Source: Acetomicrobium hydrogeniformans ATCC BAA-1850
Lineage (GTDB): Bacteria > Synergistota > Synergistia > Synergistales > Acetomicrobiaceae
Direction of reading: 5' to 3'
Assembly (NCBI RefSeq): GCF_000160455.2
Contig: NZ_ACJX03000001.1
Coordinates: 1,126,001-1,190,000, forward strand
DNA length: 64,000 bases
The notes beneath the pieces are model-generated. The model worked only from the letters and a program-made list of their open reading frames with translations, had not been told where the DNA came from and did no database searches. Positions 1 to 8,539 of the stretch are shown in pieces. Numbering within the stretch: the first letter of the stretch is position 1; every line of letters begins with the position of its first letter. Position numbers and translations under genes: made by a program.

Positions 1-1
1 A

Positions 2-1126
2 CCAATTCCGGATTACGATGATTTTGCGAACATTTATAGAAAAAGAAGGTCCGATTCGCGAGGAAAGCCGAGGTTGTTTTTCGAGATGTCCAGGGGTTGT
101 TACTGGGGCCAGAAAAAAAGGTGTATCTTTTGCGGCCAATCGAGCGAGACGCTTGTCTTCAGAAAGAAAAACAGAGGCAGAATAGTCTCAGAAGTAAGAA
201 CTCTTGCAAGCAAATACGAGGGCTTTAGTTTATGCGCAAGCGACGAATCGGCCGATAAGGAAATGCTCGAGGCTTTGGCGGATGCGCTGTCCGCATTTGA
301 AAAAAAGCCGGAAATCATTTATCTCCAGGTAAGGCCGGACATTGACTTTGGATTACTTGAGAAGCTATCTGCCTGTGGGCTAAAAAGGCTCGAAGTCGGC
401 ATTGAATCCTTAAGCTCAAGGGTTTTGTCCATAATTGGCAAAGGAGTGAGTGCACTTCAAAACATAGCATTTCTCAAAGGGTGTCGCGAAGCAAAAATAA
501 TGCCGGTGTGGAACTTTCTATGGGGTTTCCCGGGCGAACCTGTGGAGGCTTACGAAAACATGGCGAAGCTAGTGCCCCTGTTGACTCATTTACATCCGCC
601 CAACTATGCTGGTCAATTCAGGCTAGACCGCTTTAGTCCCTGTTTCGAAGATCCCTCGGGATATGGTATAAAGGACGTAAGTCCCTATCCATCCTATTCT
701 TACGTTTACCCCTTTGATGATGAATCAGTGAGCAATCTTGCCTCTTTTTTTACCTTCGAATATCAGGTTCCCCAAAATTGCGCCGAGTATACCCATGAAC
801 TTATGGAAAACATATTTTTCTGGAAGGAAATTCATCCCAAAAGTTCGCTTTGTTTTTCACGCTACGAAGAAGGGCTCATAATCGACAGAAGGTCCGGTGA
901 GGGTGAATGGCACATAAAGCTTGATCCCTTTACATTGGCGGTTTGCAAAGCTTGCAGTAAGCCCGTGACCATTGAGGCTATCGCGTTAAGTTTAAGCGAA
1001 AAAGGTTTCGTAGAAGATGAAGATAAGATTAAGCAATCTATTATCAATTTAATAAAATATGGTATGGTATTAAAGGAAGGTGAGATGTTATTGAGCCTTG
1101 TGACTGAAGAAGAGGTGATGCCCTGA
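2..1126 (+). CDS. RiPP maturation radical SAM protein (5' end outside window)
   Basis: The reading frame is open from the first bases of the window, so the true start and probably an N-terminal cobalamin-binding domain lie upstream. The visible part begins with a PDYDDF-like segment, then the radical SAM cysteines in the order C-Y-W-G-Q-K-K-R-C-I-F-C-G (CX7CX2C, about residues 28-40). Further on come the conserved RLDRFSP and YVYPFD segments typical of the family called RiPP maturation radical SAM protein 1. Members are B12-dependent radical SAM enzymes thought to modify ribosomally made peptides. No precursor-peptide gene is visible on the 3' side: the 57 bases before the next gene carry only a ribosome binding site. 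The substrate is unknown and a precursor, if any, must lie upstream. Confidence 0.8.
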   Translation, partial: PIPDYDDFANIYRKRRSDSRGKPRLFFEMSRGCYWGQKKRCIFCGQSSETLVFRKKNRGRIVSEVRTLASKYEGFSLCASDESADKEMLEALADALSAFEKKPEIIYLQVRPDIDFGLLEKLSACGLKRLEVGIESLSSRVLSIIGKGVSALQNIAFLKGCREAKIMPVWNFLWGFPGEPVEAYENMAKLVPLLTHLHPPNYAGQFRLDRFSPCFEDPSGYGIKDVSPYPSYSYVYPFDDESVSNLASFFTFEYQVPQNCAEYTHELMENIFFWKEIHPKSSLCFSRYEEGLIIDRRSGEGEWHIKLDPFTLAVCKACSKPVTIEAIALSLSEKGFVEDEDKIKQSIINLIKYGMVLKEGEMLLSLVTEEEVMP

Positions 1127-1183
1127 GGAAATGTATCTGGTTATTTAGCGCTTCAAAATTTATCATTTGGGAGGGGTAACAGC

Positions 1184-2590
1184 ATGGAAGAGAAGGAAAA
1201 GAGAAGGGCTCATCCTTATATCCCCAATTCCGTTCCCGAAATTAAGGAGGAGTTGCTGAAGGAAATAGGGATTGAAAGCGCGGAAGATATTTTCGGTCAA
1301 ATTCCAGAACATTTAAGGCTTAAAAGGCCTCTAAACATCCCCAAGGCAATCACATCCGAATACGAGCTTAAAAAACACGTAACGAACCTGCTTTCCAAGA
1401 ACAAAAATTGCGAGGAATACCTAAACTTTCTGGGCGGCGGATGCTGGCAGCATTACGTGCCGGCAGTTTGTAAGACCATAATGGAAAGGGATGAATTTTT
1501 GTCCGCCTATGTAGGAGAGGCCTTCGCAGATCACGGCAAATTTCAGGCCCAGTTTGAATACGCAAGCTGCATAGGTGAACTGGTCGACATGGATATGGTG
1601 AACACTCCTACCTACGATTGGGCCATGGCATGTGCCACCACCGTAAGGATGGCATCGCGCATGACGGGAAGAGGCAAGGCATTGGTGGCCGAATCGATCA
1701 GCCCTGAGCGGCTGTCATGCATCAAAAACTACGCATGGTCTGCGACCCCGGATATAGAGACGGTCAAGTACGATCCGAAAACCGGCTTGCTTGACGTTGA
1801 CGACTTAAAGAGCAAACTGTCCGACGATGTTTGCGTCTTGTATATGGAAAACCCAAATTTCTTCGGCGTCATAGAAAGCCGGGGACAGGAGATAGCCGAC
1901 CTTCTTCATTCTAAGGGGGCGTTGCTGTCGGTAGGCGTGGATCCAATTTCTTTGGGCGTACTTGAACCGCCTGCTCACTACGGTGCCGATTTTGCCTGTG
2001 GTGATGTGCAGCCTCTTGGCATTCCCATGAGCTATGGCGGCGGCTTGGGTGGATTTATTGCTACTCCCGACGAGCCCAAGTTCGTGGCGGAGTATCCCTC
2101 TTTGCTGTTTGGGATTGCGGAGACAGTGGAAGAGGGAGAATACGGATTTGGCGAGGTCTTGTACGAGAGAACGTCTTATGCATCTCGCGATAAGGCCAAG
2201 GACTTCTTGGGTACGATGGCCCAGCTTCACGGCATCGTGGCAGGCGTTTACATGGCTTTGATGGGACCGCAGGGAATGAAGGAATTAGGCGAGGGATTGC
2301 TTCAGAGGGCTTCTTATGCCGCTAAAAAGCTTTCGTCCATCAAGGGAGTTAAGGCGCCGCTCTTTGATTCCTATCACTTTAAAGAATTTACGGTCAATTT
2401 CGACGGGACAAAAAAGACGGTTGCAGAGATAAATAAAGCCTTGCTTGACCACAAAATATTTGGGGGCAAAGACCTGTCGAAGGACTTCCCTGAAATGGGG
2501 CAAAGCGCCCTCTTTTGCGTGACGGAGCTTCACAGCAAAGAGGACATAGACATGCTGGCGGATGCTCTGGCCTCCGTCGTAGGCATGTAA
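1184..2590 (+). CDS. gcvPA: Glycine dehydrogenase (decarboxylating) subunit 1-like protein, GcvPA family
   Basis: 468 aa, ATG with a GGGAGGGG ribosome binding site. Overall fold and length are those of the alpha part of two-subunit glycine dehydrogenase (P-protein), the PLP enzyme that decarboxylates glycine and passes aminomethyl to lipoyl-GcvH. It is followed 19 bases later by the beta subunit. The region where typical GcvPA has YTPYQ(A/P)E instead reads YVGEAFADHGKFQAQ, so this is a divergent member. gcvT, gcvH and lpd are not in the window. Glycine decarboxylase is the best guess, but a related substrate cannot be excluded. Confidence 0.8.
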   Translation: MEEKEKRRAHPYIPNSVPEIKEELLKEIGIESAEDIFGQIPEHLRLKRPLNIPKAITSEYELKKHVTNLLSKNKNCEEYLNFLGGGCWQHYVPAVCKTIMERDEFLSAYVGEAFADHGKFQAQFEYASCIGELVDMDMVNTPTYDWAMACATTVRMASRMTGRGKALVAESISPERLSCIKNYAWSATPDIETVKYDPKTGLLDVDDLKSKLSDDVCVLYMENPNFFGVIESRGQEIADLLHSKGALLSVGVDPISLGVLEPPAHYGADFACGDVQPLGIPMSYGGGLGGFIATPDEPKFVAEYPSLLFGIAETVEEGEYGFGEVLYERTSYASRDKAKDFLGTMAQLHGIVAGVYMALMGPQGMKELGEGLLQRASYAAKKLSSIKGVKAPLFDSYHFKEFTVNFDGTKKTVAEINKALLDHKIFGGKDLSKDFPEMGQSALFCVTELHSKEDIDMLADALASVVGM

Positions 2591-2609
2591 TGGTAGGAGG
2601 GGATATGAG

Positions 2610-4169
2610 ATGGAGGACGTTAAATTGAGAAATTTCCATCAGGCCCATTGGAACGAGCCGATAATATTTGAGCTCTCCGTCCCGGGGCGAAGGGGTCTAA
2701 TCCCTCCGGCTCCGGACGAGGAAATCAAGAAGGAGGCGGGCGATGCGAAAAATCTCGTGCCAAAGGGGATGTTTCGAGAGCAACTTCCGGCATTGCCCGA
2801 GTTAGATCAAAAGAGGGTCTTAGCGCATTATATCCACCTCGCCCAGGAGACACTTGGGGCAAACCTGTGTAATGACATAAGCCAAGGAACGTGCACGATG
2901 AAATATAACCCCAGGATCAACGAAGAACTGGCGGCACATCCGGGTATAGCTTCCCTTCATCCCTGGCAGGATGTGGATACCGTTCAAGGGATACTTCAAA
3001 TGTATTACGAATTCGAGGAGATCCTCAAAGAAATCTCCGGGATGGACAAGTTCAGTTTGCATCCACAGGGCGGAGCTCATGCCGTTTATACGGCAGCAAG
3101 CATAATGAGGGCTTATCATCGCGATCGAGGCGAGTTGGATAAACGCAGGGAAATCATAAGCGCAGCCTTTACGCACCCCTGTGATCACGCAGCCCCTGCA
3201 ACGGCTGGCTTCAGGCTGATAATCCTTCCTCCCAGCGAAAACGGCTATCCTTCAATAGAAGCGGTCAAGGCTGCCGTATCGGAAAGGACCGCCGGGATGT
3301 TCATAACCAACCCCGAGGATACGGGGATATACAACACGGAGATCGACCAATTCGTCAAGATAGTACACGATGCAGGCGGCCTGTGCTTTTACGACCAGGC
3401 AAACGCAAACGTCCTTCTGGGAATAGCAAGGGCACGCGAGGCCGGATTTGACATGTGCCACTTCAATATTCACAAGACCTTCGGCACTCCTCACGGCTGT
3501 TCGGGGCCAGGCTTAGGTGCACTGGGCGTAAGGGATTACCTGGCAAAGTACTTGCCCTTCCCAACGGTCGAATACGACGGGGAAAAGTATTACCTCGATT
3601 TCGACAGGCCGGAAAGCGTGGGCAAAATAAGGCAGTTTCAAGGTCCTGCAGGGGTATTGGTGCGCGCCTATGCCTGGATCAGGGCCGTAGGTCAGGAATA
3701 CCTCAAGGAAGTATCCGAGATATCTACGATAAACCACAATTACCTGCAAAAGAAGCTGCAGGAATTGATCCCTGAAATGGACGTACCTTACGCACCAGGA
3801 AGAAGACGCCTTGAGGAAGCCCGTTACTGTTGGCAGAAGTTGTTCGAGGCGACGGGAGTTAGCACGACGGATATCATGAGACGAGTGGGCGACTTTGGAT
3901 TGCAGCATTACTGGACGAGCCATCATCCCTGGGTGGTTCCCGAGCCCATGACGCTTGAGCCCTGTGAAAGCTACGGTAAGGAGGATTTGGATGAATACGC
4001 AGCAGTTTTAAAACACATTCGCGATGAGGCCTACTCCAATCCTGAAGTTGTGAAAAATGCGCCTCATAAGTGCGCATCCCACAAGTTGGCCGATGAGTCT
4101 GCGCTGGATGATCCCAAGCGTTGGGCAACCACATGGAGAGCGTACATAAAGAAAAAGGGTCGAACCTAA
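2610..4169 (+). CDS. gcvPB: Glycine dehydrogenase (decarboxylating) subunit 2-like protein, GcvPB family
   Basis: 519 aa, ATG with an AGGAGGGGATATG start context. It carries the PLP-lysine segment as NIHKTFGTPHGCSGPG (canonical N-LHKTFxxPHGGGGPG) around residues 289-304 and the YDQANAN segment matching the family's DGANLNA. The motif normally written HGTNPAS is replaced by a sequence containing HPCDHAAPA, so substrate recognition may differ from canonical glycine dehydrogenase. It is co-transcribed with the alpha subunit and followed by a probable terminator at 4209-4255. Family assignment is firm; the exact reaction is inferred. Confidence 0.8.
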   Translation: MEDVKLRNFHQAHWNEPIIFELSVPGRRGLIPPAPDEEIKKEAGDAKNLVPKGMFREQLPALPELDQKRVLAHYIHLAQETLGANLCNDISQGTCTMKYNPRINEELAAHPGIASLHPWQDVDTVQGILQMYYEFEEILKEISGMDKFSLHPQGGAHAVYTAASIMRAYHRDRGELDKRREIISAAFTHPCDHAAPATAGFRLIILPPSENGYPSIEAVKAAVSERTAGMFITNPEDTGIYNTEIDQFVKIVHDAGGLCFYDQANANVLLGIARAREAGFDMCHFNIHKTFGTPHGCSGPGLGALGVRDYLAKYLPFPTVEYDGEKYYLDFDRPESVGKIRQFQGPAGVLVRAYAWIRAVGQEYLKEVSEISTINHNYLQKKLQELIPEMDVPYAPGRRRLEEARYCWQKLFEATGVSTTDIMRRVGDFGLQHYWTSHHPWVVPEPMTLEPCESYGKEDLDEYAAVLKHIRDEAYSNPEVVKNAPHKCASHKLADESALDDPKRWATTWRAYIKKKGRT

Positions 4170-4208
4170 ACCAGTTGGACGAAGTAGAGTAGATAGAAAT
4201 ATAATGGT

Positions 4209-4255
4209 GGCAAGGCCTCTAAAAAAATGACCAATAGGCTTTGCTGCCTTTTTTA
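4209..4255 (+). terminator. Probable intrinsic terminator after the gcvP pair
   Basis: GGCAAGGCC at 4209-4217 can pair with GGCTTTGCTGCC at 4237-4248 through a bulged stem, followed by a run of six T. It lies inside the longest possible reading frame of the next gene, which argues for a later start of that gene. Confidence 0.45.
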
Positions 4256-4291
4256 TATGACCCGAAAGCTGATCGAGAGGTGATTGAGATA

Positions 4292-4816
4292 GTGGATGAA
4301 GAGAAAGTGAAGGAAAAGGTGGAGGAGTACTTGCGCTCCTTGCAAGAAAAAGGTTTTCGCATTACCAGTCCTCGGAGGCTCATAGTAGAGACCATACTTC
4401 AAAATTGGGATAAACATCCGAACGTTAGAGAGCTTTTGGACCTCATACAGGAAAAGGATCCCTCCATAGGTCTTGCCACGATCTACCGTACAGTAGAGCT
4501 CTTGGTGGAGATGGGCTTTCTGCACGAGGTAAATTTAGATGAGGGTTTTAGCCGATTTGAGGTGTCGCTCAAGGATATCCATTTCCATCTTGTCTGTCGC
4601 GGCTGTGGCAGGGTGGTGCATCTTAAAGATGAAGATCAAAAGAGCCAGGTCGCGGAAGAGTGGGCTGAAGATATGGGGTTTACTCTACTTCCGCAAAGCA
4701 TTGAGCTCTTTGGCGTATGTCATGAATGCCTCAGAAAAGGTTTTGACCCCTCAAGAATGCCCCAAGGGGAATGTCGTTGTCGTCGCAGGAGGCGCATGCA
4801 TCGCGGACTTATGTGA
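4292..4816 (+). CDS. Fur family metalloregulator
   Basis: About 174 aa. The N-terminal winged helix (GFRITSPRRLIVETIL, later PSIGLATIYRTVELLVEMG) is followed by a dimerisation domain with HFHLVCRGCG and, after it, CHEC, the two CxxC pairs of a structural zinc site. The frame is open from TTG 4241, but that stretch holds a terminator, whereas GTG 4292 has a GAGAGGTGA ribosome binding site at the right distance, so 4292 is preferred. The C-terminus is unusual, with a GECRCRRRRRMHRG tail. Whether it senses iron, peroxide or zinc cannot be told. A perfect Fur box at 6681-6697 makes iron plausible. Confidence 0.85.
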   Translation: MDEEKVKEKVEEYLRSLQEKGFRITSPRRLIVETILQNWDKHPNVRELLDLIQEKDPSIGLATIYRTVELLVEMGFLHEVNLDEGFSRFEVSLKDIHFHLVCRGCGRVVHLKDEDQKSQVAEEWAEDMGFTLLPQSIELFGVCHECLRKGFDPSRMPQGECRCRRRRRMHRGLM

Positions 4817-4823
4817 TGTACTG

Positions 4824-5825
4824 TTGCAATATCTTCATTGCCCAAAAAGAAAGGAGTGCATTGTCACGTCCATAGCTATTAAAGCTGAAGGGTTAATCAA
4901 GCGGTATGGGGATTTAGTTGCCGTCAACGGCGTAAGCTTCGATGTGGAAGAAGGAGAACTTTTTGGCTTTTTAGGCCCCAATGGTGCTGGAAAAACCACC
5001 ACCATCCGCATGCTTACTGGGCTATCTAAACCTACAGCAGGCAATGTGGAGCTGTTGGGTCTTGACATTAAGGCGAACGCTGCAATGACCAAGGGGTTTA
5101 CGGGAGTAGTGCCGGAGGCCTCAAATCTTTACGACGAACTTACGGCCTTGGAAAATCTCCTCTTTATGGGCAAACTCTATGGCGTAAGAAGGAAGGAGAG
5201 ATATGAACGAGCTATGACGCTGCTTGAGCTCTTTAGCCTGCAGGAAAAGAGGGATCGTCCATTTCGGACGCTCTCTCGGGGGATGAAGAGGTCTCTTACC
5301 ATTGCCGCAGCCCTCATTCACAACCCTAAGATATTGTTTTTGGATGAACCAACTGTTGGACTTGACGTCATGACTGCACGCTCTCTGAGAAGTGCTATTC
5401 AAAAATTGCGCGATCAAGGGATGACGATATTTTTGACCACCCATTACCTGGAAGAGGCAGACGTTTTATGCGACCGCATCGCGATCATCGTAAGGGGACA
5501 AATTGTCTCGGTCGAAAAGCCTGAAGTGCTAAAGAAAATGGCGATTAAGGAACAGGCCATTGAACTTACCATAAGGGGATCTGCCTCAATATTGGTAGAG
5601 CGGCTAGCCGCTCTTATAGGGACTAAGCCCATCATTATAGACTCGAACACTTTGCGTTGCAGTGGAACCACAAATAGTCTGCTTCCTCATATCTGTCGAG
5701 CAACACAAGATGCAGGGGCAGAAATTGAGTCTATTAATACTATAAAACCCACTCTTGAGGAAGCTTTTGTGAGGATCACCGGGCTTTCCCCAAGTATGAT
5801 GACGATGGAAAAGGGAGGTAAGTGA
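4824..5825 (+). CDS. ABC exporter ATP-binding protein
   Basis: About 333 aa, cytoplasmic ATPase of an ABC-2 type exporter. Walker A is GPNGAGKTT, the signature region reads LSRGMKRSL, Walker B is ILFLDEPTVGLD and the H-loop is TTHYLEEAD. A DUF4162-like C-terminal part follows. The start is unclear: TTG 4824 is the first ordinary start codon in frame after the fur-family stop, but the strong ribosome binding site AAAGGAG at 4850-4856 sits just before ATT 4860 and the conserved domain begins near 4872. It forms a two-gene exporter with the next gene; the substrate is unknown. Confidence 0.85.
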   Translation: MQYLHCPKRKECIVTSIAIKAEGLIKRYGDLVAVNGVSFDVEEGELFGFLGPNGAGKTTTIRMLTGLSKPTAGNVELLGLDIKANAAMTKGFTGVVPEASNLYDELTALENLLFMGKLYGVRRKERYERAMTLLELFSLQEKRDRPFRTLSRGMKRSLTIAAALIHNPKILFLDEPTVGLDVMTARSLRSAIQKLRDQGMTIFLTTHYLEEADVLCDRIAIIVRGQIVSVEKPEVLKKMAIKEQAIELTIRGSASILVERLAALIGTKPIIIDSNTLRCSGTTNSLLPHICRATQDAGAEIESINTIKPTLEEAFVRITGLSPSMMTMEKGGK

Positions 5826-5827
5826 CG

Positions 5828-6552
5828 ATGCGCGATGACTTGAGGGGAATATGGTGTATTATCGAAAAGACATGAGGACCTATTACCTTAAACCTCCCGC
5901 CATAAGTTGGGGAATAGTCTTTCCTATTGCATGGGTTCTGGCCTTTTATCTTAGAAACCCAGTGGATTTTAAGGGGTTGATCCCTGGGCTCCTTGCCATG
6001 ACCGCGTTGTTCAGCACCACTGCTGCGGAAGCGGTGGTGATAAACTTCGAGCTTCGCCTCGGGTCATTGGAGAGGCTTTTACTTGCTCCCATTAGCATTA
6101 TGGCAATTTTACTTGGGAAAATTCTGGGCGGAGCTATCTTTGGCCTTCTTATGAGCTCACTAGTGGCAGTGATGTGCGCCCTTTTCTTAAATTTTGACTT
6201 GGACTGGATATCCTTTTTATCAATTCTTTTGCCGGCCCTGCTGGCATTTTCCGCTATGGGATCACTTCTTTGTTTAATGGTAAAGGAGGTCTTTGAGGCT
6301 CAAACCCTGCTCAATCTACCTCGCTTTGTCATGGTATTTATAAGCGGTGTGGTATATCCTGTTGAGGCCATGCCGAAAGCCTTGCAATTTTTAGCTCATC
6401 TTTTTCCCCTCACATACGCAGTTAAAGGATTCCAGGGCATTTCAGGTGTTAGTCAAGGTGTCACTCTAGCGCTTTATGCTGCTGTTTTGATGGCCTTCTT
6501 TTTGATTTTTTTCCTTCCGGCGGCCAATTTGTTATCAAAAAAGTTTGAATGA
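5828..6552 (+). CDS. ABC-2 type exporter permease, apparent frameshift near its start
   Basis: Integral membrane protein with about six hydrophobic segments, partner of the preceding ATPase. The intact frame begins at ATG 5851 (233 aa). However, ATG 5828, right after the ATPase stop, encodes MRDDLRGIWCIIEK and stops at TGA, while the other frame continues with DMRTYYLKPPAISWG. Joined, the two give a natural family N-terminus. One more A in the AAAA run near 5864-5868 would restore the frame. This is either a real one-base deletion, a sequencing error, or a shortened protein starting at 5851. Function is otherwise ordinary: export of an unknown compound. Confidence 0.75.
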
Positions 6553-6647
6553 CTTTTCATATGCTTGATAGGAACATATTGACTGGTTATTTCGTTTAAG
6601 AATCGTATAATCATATACCTATTACCTCTCCTTTGTTGTCAAATGTA

Positions 6648-6675
6648 TTGACAATGACGGTTATTTTAGTATAAT
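6648..6675 (+). promoter_or_regulatory. Sigma-70-type promoter of the iron-sulfur cluster
   Basis: TTGACA at 6648-6653 and TATAAT at 6670-6675 are both consensus and separated by 16 bases. Transcription would start inside or beside the Fur box at 6681. Confidence 0.75.
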
Positions 6676-6680
6676 TACAA

Positions 6681-6697
6681 TTGATAATGATTATCAA
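6681..6697 (+). promoter_or_regulatory. Fur box (perfect palindrome)
   Basis: TTGATAATGATTATCAA is a perfect 8-1-8 inverted repeat and contains the classic 7-1-7 Fur box TGATAATNATTATCA without mismatch. It starts five bases after the -10 hexamer, where a bound repressor would block initiation. A Fur-family gene lies 2 kb upstream. Confidence 0.8.
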
Positions 6698-6722
6698 TAT
6701 TAATATCAAGGGGGGGTTGGGT

Positions 6723-7025
6723 ATGCCCAGAGGATTTGGCAGGGGCGGTTATGGGTTTGGCTTTCGGGGGTGGAGCCCCGCATGGCCATATGTGGGTATG
6801 GGCAGAGGTGGTCTTCCCAGATGTTGGTACTTCTTGGGCGGTGCTGCAGGGGCACCTTACGAAGGATATATCCCTCGTCCTTGGTGGGGGTATGCGCAAG
6901 GTGCTTCTAACCCTCAAGCAATGAGTAAAGAGCAGGAAATTGAGCTTCTAAAAGCTCAAGCTGATGCCGTAAAGGCCCAACTCGATGCTATTGAAGCCCG
7001 CGTCAGAGAACTTGAGGGAAAGTAG
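6723..7025 (+). CDS. DUF5320-like small glycine-rich/coiled-coil protein
   Basis: About 100 aa. The N-terminal half is rich in Gly, Arg, Phe, Tyr and Trp (MPRGFGRGGYGFGFRGW). The C-terminal half (SKEQEIELLKAQADAVKAQL and on) is a predicted coiled coil ending in ELEGK. This matches DUF5320-type proteins that often sit next to NifX-like and MinD/ferredoxin ATPase genes. Start ATG 6723 is preferred because the upstream in-frame codons overlap the Fur box and a GGGGGG ribosome binding site precedes 6723. First gene of the Fur-box promoter. Molecular role unknown. Confidence 0.7.
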   Translation: MPRGFGRGGYGFGFRGWSPAWPYVGMGRGGLPRCWYFLGGAAGAPYEGYIPRPWWGYAQGASNPQAMSKEQEIELLKAQADAVKAQLDAIEARVRELEGK

Positions 7026-7036
7026 AGGTGGATTTT

Positions 7037-7594
7037 GTGAAGATAGCCGTATCGGCGACCGCTCCTAATTTAGATGCGTTGGTAGATCCTCGCTTTGGAC
7101 GCGCTCCCTACTTCATCATCGTCGATCCTGATTCTATGCAATTTGAGACTATGGAAAACAGCAGCGCAAGTGCTCCAGGAGGGACAGGAATCAGCGTTGC
7201 TCAGGCGATAGTGGGGAAAGGGGTACAGGTAGTGCTTACAGGAAGCTGTGGCCCCAATGCATATGAGGTCTTATCTGCCGCTGGCGTGCAGATCATCACA
7301 GGCGTTTCTGGCACAGTAAGGGATGCCGTTTTATCTTTTAAGCAGGGGAAGCCGGCGTCTACATCTGCCCCAGATGTCCCTCCTCACTTCGGGATGGGCG
7401 GAGGGTTCGGCAAAGATAGGGGTCGAGGTATGGGCGGCTTCGGGATGCACGGAGGCGTTAGCATGTCAGGGGTTGTGTTCCAACCGCCGAGCGAAGAAGA
7501 AGGGCTCAGGCAGCTGAAAGGTCAAGCAGAAGCGTTGAAGCAGCAACTTTCTGAAATAAACCGTCGCATTGATGAGATAACTTCTGAAGATTAG
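7037..7594 (+). CDS. NifX/NifB-like (dinitrogenase cofactor family) protein with glycine-rich and coiled-coil tail
   Basis: About 185 aa. Residues 1-110 form the NifX/NafY-like domain (MKIAVSATAPNLDALVDPRFG, then VLTGSCGPNAYEVL), a fold that carries iron-sulfur or metal-cluster cargo. The tail is Gly/Met-rich (GMGGGFGKDRGRGMGG) and ends in a coiled coil much like the end of the preceding protein, suggesting the two interact. GTG 7037 is chosen over GTG 7028 because GAGGTGG lies at the right distance. No nitrogenase genes are present, so a general iron-sulfur or sulfur-related role is more likely. Confidence 0.8.
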   Translation: MKIAVSATAPNLDALVDPRFGRAPYFIIVDPDSMQFETMENSSASAPGGTGISVAQAIVGKGVQVVLTGSCGPNAYEVLSAAGVQIITGVSGTVRDAVLSFKQGKPASTSAPDVPPHFGMGGGFGKDRGRGMGGFGMHGGVSMSGVVFQPPSEEEGLRQLKGQAEALKQQLSEINRRIDEITSED

Positions 7595-7642
7595 AGCGGC
7601 AATGGTAGCAGAAGCTGTAAATACGTGCGAGGGGGTGGGGAT

Positions 7643-8518
7643 ATGATCGTCTCCGTAGCGAGCGGCAAAGGCGGTACAGGGAAAACGTTGGTAGCCACGA
7701 GTTTAGCCTTGGCTGTAAGCGAACGTGCTTCAGTACAGATATTGGACTGTGACGTAGAAGAACCGAATGTCAACCTGTTTGTGCACGCGTCTATTGAAAG
7801 TGCAGAGCCTGTATATGTCCCCATCCCCAGAGTAGACGCTGATAGGTGTAATCATTGTGGCAGATGCGCAGAAGTATGTGCCTATCATGCCATAGCGTCC
7901 CTTCCGAGTAAGGTGATTGTTTTCCCTGAGCTGTGTCACGGTTGTGGAGCCTGTTCTTATTTGTGTCCAGAGTCAGCTATTGTAGAAACTAATAGGCAGG
8001 TAGGTGTTGTTGAAATAGGTTATCGTAATAATCTGGAACTTGTCCAAGGAAGGCTCAATATGGGGGAACCCATGTCAACACCAGTAATAAGGAAAGCCAA
8101 GATGTATATAAATGGTCAAATTGATAATCAAAGGGACGTGATAATCGATGTGGCTCCGGGCACCTCTTGCCCAGTGGTAGAGGCTGTACAGGGGAGCGAC
8201 TATACCATCTTGGTCACCGAGCCGACCCCCTTTGGGCTGAATGATCTTTCTCTGGCAGTGGAGATGATAAGATATCTTAACATCCCTTGCGGGGTCGTAA
8301 TCAATCGTTCGAGTCCTTCACGCGATAGCCTGATAGAGAAATATTGTCGCGAGAGCGAGATACCTGTGTTGCTAAAGATCCCTTTCGACAGGGATATCGC
8401 TACTCTCTACTCCAAAGGTATTCCCCTGGTAGAAGTGAAGACGCGATGGCACGATGCCTTTTTAGATCTCTTCTACACACTTAAAAAAGGTCGGCTTCAT
8501 GCCACATATAACGCTTAA
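7643..8518 (+). CDS. P-loop ATPase with ferredoxin insert (MinD superfamily), first copy
   Basis: About 291 aa. The N-terminal deviant Walker A is SGKGGTGKT. A two-cluster ferredoxin domain follows at about residues 65-115 (CNHCGRCAEVC and CHGCGACSYLC), then the rest of the MinD-like ATPase domain (DVAPGTSCP). Start ATG 7643 has a purine-rich GAGGGGGTGGGG box. It pairs with the next gene, a paralog, as is usual for these ATPases. Family knowledge links such pairs to iron-sulfur or metal cluster assembly, including the ORP complex of sulfate reducers. Target here unknown. Confidence 0.85.
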   Translation: MIVSVASGKGGTGKTLVATSLALAVSERASVQILDCDVEEPNVNLFVHASIESAEPVYVPIPRVDADRCNHCGRCAEVCAYHAIASLPSKVIVFPELCHGCGACSYLCPESAIVETNRQVGVVEIGYRNNLELVQGRLNMGEPMSTPVIRKAKMYINGQIDNQRDVIIDVAPGTSCPVVEAVQGSDYTILVTEPTPFGLNDLSLAVEMIRYLNIPCGVVINRSSPSRDSLIEKYCRESEIPVLLKIPFDRDIATLYSKGIPLVEVKTRWHDAFLDLFYTLKKGRLHATYNA

Positions 8519-8539
8519 ACACCAAGAAAGGAAAGCCCT

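Noticed and set aside
1126-1184. Search for a glycine riboswitch before gcvPA
   Set aside because: Only 57 bases separate the genes and no aptamer-like element is present.
4539-4823. N-terminal extension of the ABC ATPase frame across the Fur-family gene
   Set aside because: It overlaps the whole second half of the fur-family gene and begins long before the ABC domain.
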